Below, in pieces: positions 34,669-46,331 of a stretch of 64,000 nt of DNA. Below the pieces are notes generated by a model, which saw only the letters and a list, made by a program, of their open reading frames with translations, did no database searches and was not told where the DNA came from. The stretch is from positions 1,054,001 to 1,118,000 of the forward strand of contig NZ_CP046535.1 in the NCBI RefSeq assembly GCF_009739515.1, written 5' to 3'. How positions within the stretch are numbered: position 1 is the stretch's first letter; every line of letters begins with the position of its first letter. Source of the stretch: Sphingomonas profundi (GTDB lineage Bacteria; Pseudomonadota; Alphaproteobacteria; Sphingomonadales; Sphingomonadaceae). Made by a program: the position numbers and the translations under genes.

Positions 34669-35592
34669 TCATTGCGGCGGGACGGCGTTCTGCGGCGCCG
34701 TCGCGGGGGTCGAAGGGGCGGGCGCGGCCTCCGCCGGCGTGCCCTGCCGGGCCTGCTCGGCCTTGATCTCCGCCACCGCGGCATCCAGCGACGCATCGCC
34801 GCCAGTGCTGCCGGCAGTGTCGCCTGTCGCGCCGCCGCCCGCATCGCCGCCAGCGGCATCGCCCGGGCCGGCCGGCGGGATCGCCGCCGCGTCGCCGTCC
34901 TGGTCCAGGATCGCCGCGCGCCGCCGCTGGAGGAAGGCCGACTTCGCCGTGGCGTAGGAATCGAGGCTGCTGTCGAGCAGCCCGTCCGCGCCGGACTCCG
35001 TCAGGTCGGCGCGGATGCTGATGATCTCGGTCGCCTGCGCGGCGATCTGCTGCGTGTTCGTGAGGCCGCACTTGCGCAGGCAGAGGCGATAGGGATCGCC
35101 GAACTGCGCCACGGCCGAGCCGATCCCGTCGCGCAGGGTGGACGGGCCGAGGATCGGCAGCACCAGATAGGGGCCGCCGTTCACGCCCCACCGCGCCAGC
35201 GTCTGGCCGAAATCCTCCGGCGCCGGCTTCAGCCCCATGCCGGTCGCGTGATCGGCGAGGCCGCCGACGCCGATCGTGGTGTTCACGACGAAGCGGCCAA
35301 GATTGGTGAAGGCGCGGTCGGGCTTGCCCTGCAGCATGTTGTTGATGAACGACCACGGCTCCGACAGGTTGTCCAGCAGGCGGGAGAGGCCGCGCCGCGC
35401 CGGCCGCGGCGTGACGGTGCGGTAGACGGTGGAGGCCGGCTTCAGTACCACCTTGTCGACGCCCTGGTTGAAGCCCCACACGGCGCGGTTGAGGCCCTGC
35501 AGCGGATCCCGCTCGGCCAGCCGGTCGGTGCCCGGCGTCGTGGCGCAGCCGGCGAGCAGAGCGAGGGTCGCGAGGGGCACGAAAACGCGCAT
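34669..35592 (-). CDS. mlaA: MlaA-family outer-membrane lipoprotein
   Basis: Outer-membrane component of the Mla phospholipid retrograde transport system. The 307-residue precursor has lipobox LLAGC with Cys16, then DPLQGLNRAVWGFNQGVDKVVLKPA, the family's N..LSEPWSFINNMLQGK, RFVVNTTIGVGGLADHA, and FGQTLARWGVNGGPYLVLPILGPSTLRD. The C-terminal about 75 residues are a Gly/Ala/Pro-rich low-complexity tail that goes beyond the conserved domain. The ATG at 35592 gives MRVFVPLATLALLAGC. It is divergent from the methionine operon. Confidence 0.95.
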   Translation of the reverse strand: MRVFVPLATLALLAGCATTPGTDRLAERDPLQGLNRAVWGFNQGVDKVVLKPASTVYRTVTPRPARRGLSRLLDNLSEPWSFINNMLQGKPDRAFTNLGRFVVNTTIGVGGLADHATGMGLKPAPEDFGQTLARWGVNGGPYLVLPILGPSTLRDGIGSAVAQFGDPYRLCLRKCGLTNTQQIAAQATEIISIRADLTESGADGLLDSSLDSYATAKSAFLQRRRAAILDQDGDAAAIPPAGPGDAAGGDAGGGATGDTAGSTGGDASLDAAVAEIKAEQARQGTPAEAAPAPSTPATAPQNAVPPQ

Positions 35593-35671
35593 GTGCGGTC
35601 CTGTGGATCGGGCTGATGGAGAATCCGGCGCGTGCCATAGCGCCTGCGGACTCACAAGCCGCTTGACGGAT

Positions 35672-35687
35672 ATAAAGATATCTTTAT
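35672..35687. promoter_or_regulatory. Palindromic operator at the methionine operon
   Basis: A perfect 16-bp palindrome ATAAAGATATCTTTAT, AT-rich in a GC-rich region, overlapping the first possible start codon of the regulator. An ArsR dimer encoded by the adjacent gene would be the natural ligand (autoregulation of arsR-metF-metH). It is the only copy I saw in the window. Confidence 0.72.
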
Positions 35688-36678
35688 GTCTCTATCGGGC
35701 ATGGAACGCACCCTCGACATCTTCCGCGCGCTGGCGGATCCCACCCGGGTGCGGATCGTCGCGCTGCTGCGGGCGATGGACCTGTCGGTTGGCGAACTCG
35801 CACAGGTGCTCGGGCAGAGCCAGCCGCGCGTATCCCGCCACGTGAAGATCCTCGCCGATGCCGGGCTGGCCGATCGCCGCAAGGAAGGCAGCTGGGTGTT
35901 CCTGGGCCTCGGCGATCCGCGCCGGGTGGGGCCGCTGCTGGCGGCGGTGGACGCGTGGGCGGCGGAGGATGGCGCCGATCGCGTGACCGAGGCGGACATC
36001 GCCCGGCTCGCCGCCGTGCGGGCGGACCGGGCGCGCGCGGCGGAGGAGTATTTCGAGGCGCATGCCGGCCAGTGGGACGCGATCCGGTCGCTGCACGTGG
36101 CGGAGAGCGAGGTGGAGGCGGCGATCGCCCGGCGGCTGGCGGGCGAGCCGCTGGGCCGCCTGGTGGACGTGGGTACCGGCACCGGCCGCATGATCGAGCT
36201 GTTCGGGGCGGAGGCGGCGAGCGCGATCGGCATCGATCGCAGCCCGGCCATGCTGCGCATCGCGCGATCGAAGCTGGACGCGGCGGGCCAGGCGGATCCC
36301 CGCATCGCCCGCGCCGAGCTGCGCCAGGGCGACATGTACGCGCTGCCGCTGGGGCCGCGATCGGCCGATCTGGTGATCCTGCACCAGGTGCTGCACTATG
36401 CCCAGCAGCCGGGCGCCGCGATCGGCGAGAGTGCGCGGCTGCTGGCGGCGGGCGGGCGGCTGCTGATCGTCGATTTCGCGGCCCACGATCACGAGCTGCT
36501 GCGCAGCCGCGACGCCCACGCCCGGCTGGGCTTCGACGACGAGCAGATCGCCGGCTGGTTCGCGGCGGCGGGCCTCGATTGCGCGCCGGCGGAGCAGCTC
36601 GCGGGGGACGGCCTGACGGTGAAACTGTGGCTCGGGCGGCGATCGCCCGAGGCGGCTATCAAGGGACTCGCGGCATGA
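35686..36678 (+). CDS. ArsR-family regulator fused to a SAM methyltransferase domain
   Basis: A 330-residue fusion. Residues about 1-90 are an ArsR winged helix (IFRALADPTRVRIVALLRAMDLSVGELAQVLGQSQPRVSRHVKIL). Residues about 140-320 are a class I methyltransferase fold with motif I LVDVGTGTGRMIELFG, used here perhaps as a SAM/SAH sensor. It overlaps metF by 4 bp (ATGA) and heads the methionine operon, so it resembles regulators of the SAM cycle. An alternative start, ATG at 35701 (MERTLDIFRAL), would place the whole operator upstream of the coding region and may be the true one. It lacks the metal-binding Cys pairs of metal sensors. Confidence 0.9.
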   Translation: MSLSGMERTLDIFRALADPTRVRIVALLRAMDLSVGELAQVLGQSQPRVSRHVKILADAGLADRRKEGSWVFLGLGDPRRVGPLLAAVDAWAAEDGADRVTEADIARLAAVRADRARAAEEYFEAHAGQWDAIRSLHVAESEVEAAIARRLAGEPLGRLVDVGTGTGRMIELFGAEAASAIGIDRSPAMLRIARSKLDAAGQADPRIARAELRQGDMYALPLGPRSADLVILHQVLHYAQQPGAAIGESARLLAAGGRLLIVDFAAHDHELLRSRDAHARLGFDDEQIAGWFAAAGLDCAPAEQLAGDGLTVKLWLGRRSPEAAIKGLAA

Positions 36679-37628
36679 CGCTCTCGCTCACCCAGCTGGA
36701 AGAGGCGCGGCGCGCGCTGGACGCGCCGCTGTTCGCCGACCTTGCCGGCGACGCCGAAATATCCTTCGAGTTCTTCCCGCCCAAGACGGCGAAGATGGAG
36801 GAGACGCTGTGGAACGCGATCGCCACGCTGGCGCCGCTGGCGCCGCGCTTCGTCTCCGTCACCTACGGCGCCGGCGGCTCGACGCGGGAGCGGACCCACG
36901 CCACCGTCGCCCGCATCGCGCGCGAGACGGACATTCCGGCCGCCGCCCACCTGACCTGCGTCGGCGCGGGCAAGGACGAGATATTGGAGGTGGCGCGCGC
37001 CTATTGGGAGGCGGGCGTGCGCCACATCGTGGCGCTGCGCGGCGATCCGGCGGAGGCGGGCACGCCGTTCGAGGCCCATCCGGAGGGCTTCGCCAACGCC
37101 GCTGCGCTGGTGGCCGGGCTGAAGGCGGTGGCGCCGTTCGAGATCTCCGTGGCGGCCTATCCCGAAGGCCATCCGGATTCGGCGGACGACCAGGCCGACA
37201 TCGATAATCTGAAAGCCAAGATCGATGCCGGCGCGCACCGCGCGATCAGCCAGTTCTTCTTCTCGCCCGAGGCGTTCTTCCGCTTCCGCGACCGGGCGGC
37301 GGCGGCCGGCATCGCGGCGGAGATCGTGCCGGGCATCCTGCCCGTCTCCAACGTGGCGCAGACGCGCAAGTTCGCCGGGCTGTGCGGCGCCGCCATCCCG
37401 CCGTGGATGGACCGGCTGTTCGAGGGGCTGGACGATCACCCCGCCGCCCGCCAGCTGGTGGCGGCAACGGTGGCGGGCGAGATGTGCCGCCGGCTCTACG
37501 CGGGCGGCGTGCGCCACTTCCACTTTTACACCCTGAACCGGGCGGAACTGGCCTATGCGATCTGCCACCTGCTGGGCCGGCGGCCGGCAGCGGCCGTGAC
37601 TGCGGCGCGCGAAGTGGTGGCGGCGTGA
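36675..37628 (+). CDS. metF: Methylenetetrahydrofolate reductase
   Basis: Reduces 5,10-methylene-THF to 5-methyl-THF, the methyl donor used by MetH. The 317-residue protein has SFEFFPPKTAKMEETLW, FVSVTYGAGGSTRERTH, AHLTCVGAGKDEI, IVALRGDPA and the FFFSPEAFFRFRD block. The length is typical. It is co-translated with the ArsR fusion and lies 166 bp before metH part 1; the spacer is filled by a family A repeat. Confidence 0.97.
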   Translation: MTLSLTQLEEARRALDAPLFADLAGDAEISFEFFPPKTAKMEETLWNAIATLAPLAPRFVSVTYGAGGSTRERTHATVARIARETDIPAAAHLTCVGAGKDEILEVARAYWEAGVRHIVALRGDPAEAGTPFEAHPEGFANAAALVAGLKAVAPFEISVAAYPEGHPDSADDQADIDNLKAKIDAGAHRAISQFFFSPEAFFRFRDRAAAAGIAAEIVPGILPVSNVAQTRKFAGLCGAAIPPWMDRLFEGLDDHPAARQLVAATVAGEMCRRLYAGGVRHFHFYTLNRAELAYAICHLLGRRPAAAVTAAREVVAA

Positions 37629-37644
37629 CCATGCAGACCGTCCC

Positions 37645-37760
37645 CGTTCATCCTGAGGAGGGACTGAGCCCCGGCGAAGGCCCGTCTCGAAGGACCCAGG
37701 CCGTGGCTGTCCTTCGAGACGCCGCTTCGACAGGCTCAGCGGCTCCTCAGGATGAGCGGT
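37645..37760. repeat. Family A palindromic element
   Basis: About 116 bp, inverted ends CGTTCATCCTGAGGAG and CTCCTCAGGATGAGCGG, with inner arms GTCTCGAAGGAC/GTCCTTCGAGAC that pair. It fills most of the metF-metH spacer and can form a large RNA hairpin within the operon transcript. Confidence 0.85.
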
Positions 37761-37794
37761 TGTCGCACAGAGTTCGCGTTTCGGAGATTTCGCT

Positions 37795-38844
37795 ATGACC
37801 TCAGTCGCCGATCGCTTCCGCGCGGAGGCCGCCAAGCGCATCCTGGTGACGGACGGGGCGTTCGGCACCATGATCCAGACCTACCGGCTGGGCGAGGCCG
37901 AGTATCGCGGGCACATCGACACCGGGTTCGACCAGAAGGGCAATAACGACCTGCTCGTCATCACCCGGCCGCATGTGATCGCCGAGATCACCGAGGCCTA
38001 CCTGGCGGCGGGATCTGACATCGTTTCCACCAACACGTTCAACGCCAACCGGGTGAGCCAGGCCGATTACGGCGCGGAGCACCTGGTGCGCGACCTGAAT
38101 TTGGCCGCCGCCCAGATCGCCCGCGACGCCGCCGACACGGCCGAGGCGGCGGACGGCCGCCCGCGCTTCGTGGCCGGCGCGATCGGGCCGACCAACAAGA
38201 CGCTCTCGCTCTCCCCCGACGTCAACGATCCCGGCTATCGCGCGATCGACTTCGACGAGCTGAAGGACGTCTATCGCGAGCAGATCGACGCGCTGCTGGA
38301 CGGCGGCGTGGACTTCATCCTGATCGAGACGATCTTCGACACGCTGAACGCCAAGGCCGGCATCATGGCGGTGCTGGAGGCCGGCGAGGCGCGCGGGGCG
38401 GAGGTGCCGATGATGATCTCGATGACCGTCACCGACATGTCCGGCCGCAACCTCTCCGGCCATTCGGTCGAGGCGTTCTGGGCGGCGGTGCGCCATGCCC
38501 GGCCGATCACGGTGGGGCTGAACTGCTCGTTCGGGGCGCCGCAGCTGCGGCCGCACGTCGTGTCGCTGGCGGCGCTCGCCGACACGCTCGTCATGGTCTA
38601 TCCGAACGCCGGCCTGCCGAACGATCTGGGCGCCTATGACGAGGAGCCGGCGACGACGGCGGCCTTCATCCGCGAGTGGGTGGACACCGGCCTCATCAAC
38701 GTGATCGGCGGCTGCTGCGGCACCACCCCCGCGCACATCGCCGCGATGGCGCGGACGGTGCGCGGCCACGCGCCGCGCGTGCCGGCCGCCGCCCCGACGC
38801 GGACGATGCTGGCGGGGCTGGAGCCGATGATCCTGGCGGCGTGA
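37795..38844 (+). CDS. metH: Methionine synthase part 1, homocysteine S-methyltransferase domain
   Basis: A 349-residue protein equal to the N-terminal homocysteine-binding module of B12-dependent methionine synthase. It starts RILVTDGAFGTMIQTY, has STNTFNANRVSQADYG, GAIGPTNKTLSLSPDVNDPGYRAI and the zinc ligands NCS (VGLNCSFGA) and GGCCGTTP. Split MetH, with this module as a separate gene, is normal in many alphaproteobacteria. The remaining modules follow at 38965 after a 120-bp spacer that holds a palindromic repeat. Confidence 0.95.
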   Translation: MTSVADRFRAEAAKRILVTDGAFGTMIQTYRLGEAEYRGHIDTGFDQKGNNDLLVITRPHVIAEITEAYLAAGSDIVSTNTFNANRVSQADYGAEHLVRDLNLAAAQIARDAADTAEAADGRPRFVAGAIGPTNKTLSLSPDVNDPGYRAIDFDELKDVYREQIDALLDGGVDFILIETIFDTLNAKAGIMAVLEAGEARGAEVPMMISMTVTDMSGRNLSGHSVEAFWAAVRHARPITVGLNCSFGAPQLRPHVVSLAALADTLVMVYPNAGLPNDLGAYDEEPATTAAFIREWVDTGLINVIGGCCGTTPAHIAAMARTVRGHAPRVPAAAPTRTMLAGLEPMILAA

Positions 38845-38863
38845 ACCGCGCCGTGCCGATGCC

Positions 38864-38951
38864 GTCATGCTGAACTTGTTTCAGCATCCATCTCTCCACC
38901 CGTGCCGCCGCTCTCGTGACGCGGTGGATCCTGAAACGAGTTCAGGATGAC
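38864..38951. repeat. Palindromic repeat between the metH parts
   Basis: Arms GTCATGCTGAACTTGTTTCAGC (38864 onward) and GCTGAAAC-like ..CCTGAAACGAGTTCAGGATGAC (to 38951) form an imperfect inverted repeat. The right end contains an in-frame ATG (38947) that extends metH part 2 by six codons on paper. Confidence 0.75.
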
Positions 38952-38964
38952 GAAGAAGGTACTC

Positions 38965-41724
<2,760 letters not shown>

Positions 41725-41763
41725 GGGCCATGTTGCCGCGCGGGCCGTCGCGATCGATCCGGG

Positions 41764-42914
41764 TCAGTCCCCCGCCGTCACCACCTGCGGCAGGATCGCG
41801 TCGAGCAGGAGCATGCCGGCGTCGGTGACGCGGAGACGGCTGAGGTCCCGCGCGACGAGGCCGAGGTCGGCCAGCCGCCCGATCGCCGCCGCGTCCACCA
41901 TCCGCTCGATCGGCAGGCCGACGCGGGAGGCGAGGCGAGCGAGATCGACGCCTTCCGTCAGCCGCAGGCCCATCAGCAGGGCCTCGGTCGCGCGCGCCGC
42001 GGGGCTGAGCGCGTCCTCCGTCATCAGGCCGTCGCCGCGCGCGGCGACGGCGGCCAGCCAGTTCTCGGGCTTGCGGTGACGCACCGTCGCGACGCCCAGC
42101 CGGCGGCCGTGGGCGCCGGGGCCGATGCCCAGATAGTCGCCGTAGCGCCAGTAGGTGAGGTTGTGGCGGCTCTCCTCGCCGGGGCGGGCGTGGTTCGATA
42201 TCTCGTAGGCGGGCAGGCCGGCCTCAGCGGTGAGGGCGCGGGTCGCCTCGAACAGGTCGGCGCCGTGATCGGGATCGACCGGCGGCAGCCGGCCCTGCGC
42301 GGCGAGCGTGGCGAAGCGCGTGCCCGGCTCGATCGTGAGCTGGTAGAGCGAGAGGTGGCCGGTGCCGAGCGCCAGCGCGCGGGCGAGCATCCCCTGCCAC
42401 GCCGCGACCGACTGGCCGGGCAGCGCGTAGATCAGATCGAAGTTCACACGGGCGAAACGCGCCTGCGCCGTATCGAGCGCGGCCAGCCCCTCCGCCACGC
42501 CGTGCGCGCGGCCGAGGAAACGCAGCGCCGCATCGTCCAGCGATTGCAGGCCGAGCGAGACGCGGTTGACGCCGGCCGCCGCGAGATCGGCGAAGCGCGC
42601 GGCCTCCACCGAGGAGGGGTTCGCTTCCAGCGTGATCTCGATATCGGGCCAGACGCGCCAGTGCCGCCCGGCGGCCGCGATCAGCGCCGCCACAGTGGGG
42701 GGCGGCATCAGCGAGGGCGTGCCGCCGCCGAAGAAGATCGAGGAGAGCGGCCGGCCGGCGGTGCGCGCCGCCTCGTGCGCCATGTCGGCCAGCAGCGCGT
42801 TGCGCCAGCGATCCTCGTCCACTTCGGCGCGGACATGGCTGTTGAAATCGCAGTACGGGCATTTCGAGACGCAGAACGGCCAGTGGATGTAGAGGGCGAG
42901 TGGATTGACGGCAT
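41764..42914 (-). CDS. hemW: Haem chaperone HemW, start codon out of frame
   Basis: Radical-SAM-family haem chaperone (formerly annotated as coproporphyrinogen oxidase-like). The body is intact: ALYIHWPFCVSKCPYCDFNSHV with the CxxxCxxC cluster (codons at 42850-42873), FFGGGTPSLM, VSLGLQSLDD, NFDLIYALPGQ and the YEISNHARPG block. However, the reading frame through the cysteines contains no ATG, GTG or TTG upstream; the first such codon in frame is GTG at 42822, after the cysteines. ATGs at 42914 and 43097 are one base out of frame. A single-base loss just after ATGCCGTC (42914) would explain it. It lies 3' of rdgB. Confidence 0.82.
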
Positions 42915-42930
42915 GCTGCGCGACGCTCTC

Positions 42931-42972
42931 CCCGAGACCAGCAGACCTTTTCCCGAGACCAGCAGACCTTCC
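42931..42972. repeat. 21-bp tandem repeat, two copies
   Basis: CCCGAGACCAGCAGACCTT-containing units at 42931 and 42952, directly upstream of the hemW body. Confidence 0.8.
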
Positions 42973-43029
42973 CCGAGCGAAGTCGAGGGGCCTTCGCTTG
43001 CCGTGGGCGCCCCTCGACTGCGCTCGGGG
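42971..43029. repeat. Palindromic repeat CCCCGAGCGAAGTCGAGGGG type
   Basis: 20-bp arms (42971-42990 and 43010-43029) with one mismatch around a 19-nt loop; a common intergenic repeat type in sphingomonads. Confidence 0.85.
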
Positions 43030-43089
43030 TAAGGACTGCGATCGGGGTAAGGACTGCGCTCGGGGTAAGGGCTGCGATCGGGAAAAGGG
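43018..43089. repeat. 18-bp tandem repeat, four copies
   Basis: Unit CTGCGCTCGGGGTAAGGA and variant CTGCGATCGGGGTAAGGA alternate at 43018, 43036, 43054 and 43072. The first unit grows out of the right arm of the adjacent palindrome, which suggests local expansion. Confidence 0.9.
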
Positions 43090-43102
43090 GGCGGCATGGT
43101 GG

Positions 43103-43771
43103 TCAGAATATCGCCGTCACCAGCTTGGCGAAGGCGTCGGCGCGGTGGCTCATCGCGTGCTTGGCGGCGGGGTCCATCTGGCCGAACGTCTCGTCATGGC
43201 CGTTCGGGCGAAACATCGGATCGTAGCCGAAGCCGCTCTGCCCGCGCGGTGGCCAGACGAGGGTGCCGTCCACCCGGCCCTCGAACGTCTCGATATGCCC
43301 GTCCGGCCAGCAGAGCGAGAGCGCGCAGACGAAGTGCGCGTCGCGACCGGATTCCGGATCCGTCTCGCGCAGGCGATCCTCGACGCGCCGCATGGCGAGA
43401 TCGAAGTCGCGCGCCTCGCCCGCCTCCTGCGGGCTTCCATCGGCGCCATGTGCCGCCGGAGCCTTGTCGCCCGGTATCGCCCAGCGGGCCGAGAAGATGC
43501 CGGGATCGCCGCCCAGCGCCTCCACGCACAGGCCGCTGTCGTCGGCGAGCGCGGGCAGGCCGGAGAGATCGGCGGCGGCGCGCGCCTTCAGCTCCGCATT
43601 GGCGGCGAAGGTGGTGCCCGTCTCCTCGGGCTCCGGCAGGTCGAGCGCGGCGGCGGACACCGGCTCGATCCCGTAGGGGGCGAGCAGGGCGCGGATCTCC
43701 CGCACCTTGCCCTCATTGTGGCTGGCGATCACCAGCCGCCCCGGCAGGAGCTTCCGGTGGATCGGCGTCAC
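43103..43771 (-). CDS. rdgB: dITP/XTP pyrophosphatase (RdgB/HAM1)
   Basis: Removes non-canonical purine nucleotides (dITP, XTP) from the pool. The 222-residue protein has [47 protein letters not shown] (the substrate and metal site), GFGYDPMF and [11 protein letters not shown]. The ATG at 43771 overlaps the rph stop by 4 bp. It is followed by a repeat-filled gap before hemW. Confidence 0.96.
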   Translation of the reverse strand: MTPIHRKLLPGRLVIASHNEGKVREIRALLAPYGIEPVSAAALDLPEPEETGTTFAANAELKARAAADLSGLPALADDSGLCVEALGGDPGIFSARWAIPGDKAPAAHGADGSPQEAGEARDFDLAMRRVEDRLRETDPESGRDAHFVCALSLCWPDGHIETFEGRVDGTLVWPPRGQSGFGYDPMFRPNGHDETFGQMDPAAKHAMSHRADAFAKLVTAIF

Positions 43772-44484
43772 CGCCCGGTGGCCCGGCGCTGGGCGGCGAA
43801 GATCTCGGTACAGCCGATGCGGGCGAGGCGCAGCAGGCGGAGCAGCGCCTCCTCGTCATAGGTCGCGCCCTCGGCGGTGGCCTGCACCTCGGCGATCTTG
43901 CCATCGCCCATCAGCACGAAATTGCCGTCGGCATGGGCTGCCGAGTCCTCGATATAGTCGAGGTCGAGCACCGGCGTGCCCTCGTATATGCCGCAGGAGA
44001 TAGCGGCCACCTGGGTGGTGATCGGATCGACCGACAGGGCGCCGCTGGCGAGCAGCCCGTCCACCGCCAGCCGCAGCGCCACCCAGCCGCCGGAGATGGC
44101 GGCGGTGCGGGTGCCCCCGTCCGCCTGCAGCACGTCGCAGTCGATCGTGATCTGGCGCTCGCCGAGCAGGGCCATGTCCATCACGCTGCGCAGGGAGCGG
44201 CCGATCAGCCGCTGGATCTCCTGCGTGCGGCCGGATTGCTTGCCCTTGGCCGCCTCCCGCGAGCCGCGCGTGTGGGTGGCGCGGGGCAGCATGCCATATT
44301 CCGCCGTCACCCAGCCCTTGCCCTTGCCGCGCAGGAACGGCGGCACCCGCTCCTCCAGGCTGGCGGTGACGAGCACGCGGGTATCGCCGAAGCCGACGAG
44401 GCACGATCCCTCGGCATGCCTGGTGAAGCCGGTTTCCATCGTGATCGCCCGCATCTGATCGGGGGCGCGGCCGGAGGGGCGCAT
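43768..44484 (-). CDS. rph: Ribonuclease PH
   Basis: Phosphorolytic 3' exoribonuclease that trims tRNA precursors. The 238-residue protein starts [12 protein letters not shown], has [41 protein letters not shown] and the [14 protein letters not shown] phosphate-binding block. The start at 44484 is the conserved one; the frame continues further upstream but without family similarity. It is first in the rph-rdgB-hemW minus-strand unit, divergent from hrcA. Confidence 0.97.
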   Translation of the reverse strand: MRPSGRAPDQMRAITMETGFTRHAEGSCLVGFGDTRVLVTASLEERVPPFLRGKGKGWVTAEYGMLPRATHTRGSREAAKGKQSGRTQEIQRLIGRSLRSVMDMALLGERQITIDCDVLQADGGTRTAAISGGWVALRLAVDGLLASGALSVDPITTQVAAISCGIYEGTPVLDLDYIEDSAAHADGNFVLMGDGKIAEVQATAEGATYDEEALLRLLRLARIGCTEIFAAQRRATGR

Positions 44485-44547
44485 GGCATTCCTTTCAATT
44501 GATCGCGGCGCTTTAGCCGCGCGGGCGCGACGGGGCCAGCCCGGCCT

Positions 44548-44580
44548 GACGCCATCCCGAACTTGATCCGGGATCCATCC
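44548..44580. repeat. Palindromic repeat ATCCCG..CGGGAT type
   Basis: ATCCCG-AACTTGATC-CGGGAT, a small inverted repeat of a widespread alphaproteobacterial type, in the rph/hrcA divergent spacer. Confidence 0.6.
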
Positions 44581-44650
44581 GAAACATCGCGGCATGACGC
44601 CGCGTCGCGTCGAGGTTGAGGCAGAGCGCGGACGGGCCTACATCCAGCAG

Positions 44651-45706
44651 ATGAGCCTGCCCCTCACCCCCGGCGCGCCGATCGTGGAACTGTCGTCCCG
44701 CGCGCGGGACGTGTTCCGACTGGTGGTGGAGAGCTATCTCGGTTCCGGCCAGCCGGTCGGCTCGCGCACGATCGCGCAGCTGGGGCTGAACCTGTCCTCC
44801 GCCTCGATCCGCAACGTGATGCAGGATCTGGAGGAGCGCGGCCTGCTCGCCAGCCCGCACACCTCCGCCGGGCGGCTGCCGACCGAGACGGGGCTGCGGC
44901 TGTTCGTCGACGGGATGATGCAGGCGGCCGCGCCTTCGGCCGAGGAGCGGGCGGCGATCGAGGCGCGGGTCTCCGCCGGCGGGCCGATTGAGGAGGCGCT
45001 GGCGGCGACCTCGGCCGCGCTCTCCGGCCTGTCGGCCTGCGCCGGCATCGTGCTGGTGCCGCGGCGGGAGCCGGTGCTGCGCCAGTTCGGCTTCGTGCCG
45101 CTGTCGCGCGGGCAGGCGCTGGCGGTGCTGGTGGGCAGCGACGGCACGGTGGAGAACCGGGTGGTGGATCTGCCTGCCGGCCTGCCCCCCTCGGCGCTGG
45201 TAGAGGCCGGCAACTACATCAGCGAGCGGCTCTCCGGCCTTACCCTGCGCGAGGCGGAGGCGCGGCTGCGCGCCGAGATCGGCGAGGGGCAGGCGGCTCT
45301 GGACATGGCCGCGCGGGAGCTGATCGCGCGCGGGCTGGCGGTATGGTCGCAGGATACCGACGCGCGGCCGGTGCTGATCGTGCGCGGCGCCGCCAACCTG
45401 ATCGATCCGACCGCCGTGGCCGATCTGGAGCGCGTGCGCCTGCTGCTGGACGAGATAGAGGGCAAGCAGGAGATCGCCCGGCTGCTGGACAGCGCGCGGA
45501 TGGGCGCCGGCATGAAGATCTTCATCGGTTCGGAGAACAAGCTGTTCTCGCTCTCCGGCTCGTCGGTGATCGCGGCGCCCTATCGCGGCGGCGACGGCCG
45601 CGTGGTCGGCGTGGTGGGGGTGATCGGGCCGACGCGGTTGAACTATGCGCGCGTCGTGCCCATGGTGGATTTCACCGCACAGGCACTATCGAGATTGATG
45701 GCATGA
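44651..45706 (+). CDS. hrcA: Heat-inducible transcription repressor HrcA
   Basis: Repressor that binds CIRCE at groESL and is kept active by GroEL. The 351-residue protein starts near the conserved LSSRARDVFRLVVESYLGSGQPVGSRTIAQL winged-helix region, then SSASIRNVMQDLEERGLLASPHTSAGRLPTETGLRLFVD. The C-terminal IGPTRLNYARVVPMVDFTAQ is typical. The ATG at 44651 fits family length; an in-frame ATG at 44594 would add 19 residues. It overlaps grpE by 4 bp. Confidence 0.95.
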   Translation: MSLPLTPGAPIVELSSRARDVFRLVVESYLGSGQPVGSRTIAQLGLNLSSASIRNVMQDLEERGLLASPHTSAGRLPTETGLRLFVDGMMQAAAPSAEERAAIEARVSAGGPIEEALAATSAALSGLSACAGIVLVPRREPVLRQFGFVPLSRGQALAVLVGSDGTVENRVVDLPAGLPPSALVEAGNYISERLSGLTLREAEARLRAEIGEGQAALDMAARELIARGLAVWSQDTDARPVLIVRGAANLIDPTAVADLERVRLLLDEIEGKQEIARLLDSARMGAGMKIFIGSENKLFSLSGSSVIAAPYRGGDGRVVGVVGVIGPTRLNYARVVPMVDFTAQALSRLMA

Positions 45707-46269
45707 ACGACGACAATATGACCAACGACAACCAGGCCGGCGAGGATGTTCGCGACGAGGCGACCGCCGAGGAGAACCCGTTCGCCCGGCTGGAGGGCGA
45801 GCTGGAGCGGCTGAAGAACGAGGTGCTCTACGCGCAGGCCGAGACGCAGAATGTGCGCCGCCGGCTGGAGAAGGAGAAGCAGGACGCGCAGGCCTATGCC
45901 GCCACCGGCTTCGCCCGCGACCTGCTCTCCGTCGCCGACAACATGGCGCGCGCGCTGGCGGCGATCCCGGCCGAGCTGCGCTCCGACGAGAAGCTGAAGC
46001 CGCTCGTCACCGGCATCGAGATGACCGGCAAGGAGCTGGACACCGTGCTCCAGCGCAACGGCGTGACCAAGATCGAGGCGATGGGCGCCAAGCTGGACCC
46101 CAACCGCCATCAGGCGATCATGGAGGTGGAGCATGAGAGTGCCGAGCCCGGCACCGTGGTGCACGAGATGCAGTCCGGCTACATGATCAAGGATCGGCTG
46201 CTGCGGCCGGCGATGGTGGGCGTGGCCAAGGCGGGCGCCGCGACGCCGAAGGTGGACGCGCAGGCCTGA
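45703..46269 (+). CDS. grpE: Nucleotide exchange factor GrpE
   Basis: Releases ADP from DnaK. The 188-residue protein has an acidic N-terminus, a long coiled-coil (LERLKNEVLYAQAETQNVRRRLEKEKQDA), ARDLLSVADNMARAL, and the family signature region DPNRHQAIMEVEHESAEPGTVVHEMQSGYMIKDRLLRPAMVGVAK. The ATG at 45703 is inside the hrcA stop (ATGA). It is followed, after 62 bp, by the toxin gene rather than directly by dnaK. Confidence 0.97.
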   Translation: MNDDNMTNDNQAGEDVRDEATAEENPFARLEGELERLKNEVLYAQAETQNVRRRLEKEKQDAQAYAATGFARDLLSVADNMARALAAIPAELRSDEKLKPLVTGIEMTGKELDTVLQRNGVTKIEAMGAKLDPNRHQAIMEVEHESAEPGTVVHEMQSGYMIKDRLLRPAMVGVAKAGAATPKVDAQA

Positions 46270-46331
46270 CCGTGGCACCGATGCGGCGTCGCCGCTGAGG
46301 CGGCGCCGGCGCACAGGAGATGCCGTCCGTG

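Noticed and set aside
43018..43089. Regular 18-bp repeats as a CRISPR array
   Set aside because: Units are back to back with no spacers and no cas genes nearby.
42822..43097. Programmed ribosomal frameshift in hemW
   Set aside because: No slippery heptamer or obvious stimulatory structure directly at the junction; a simple one-base loss or sequence error explains the frame better.
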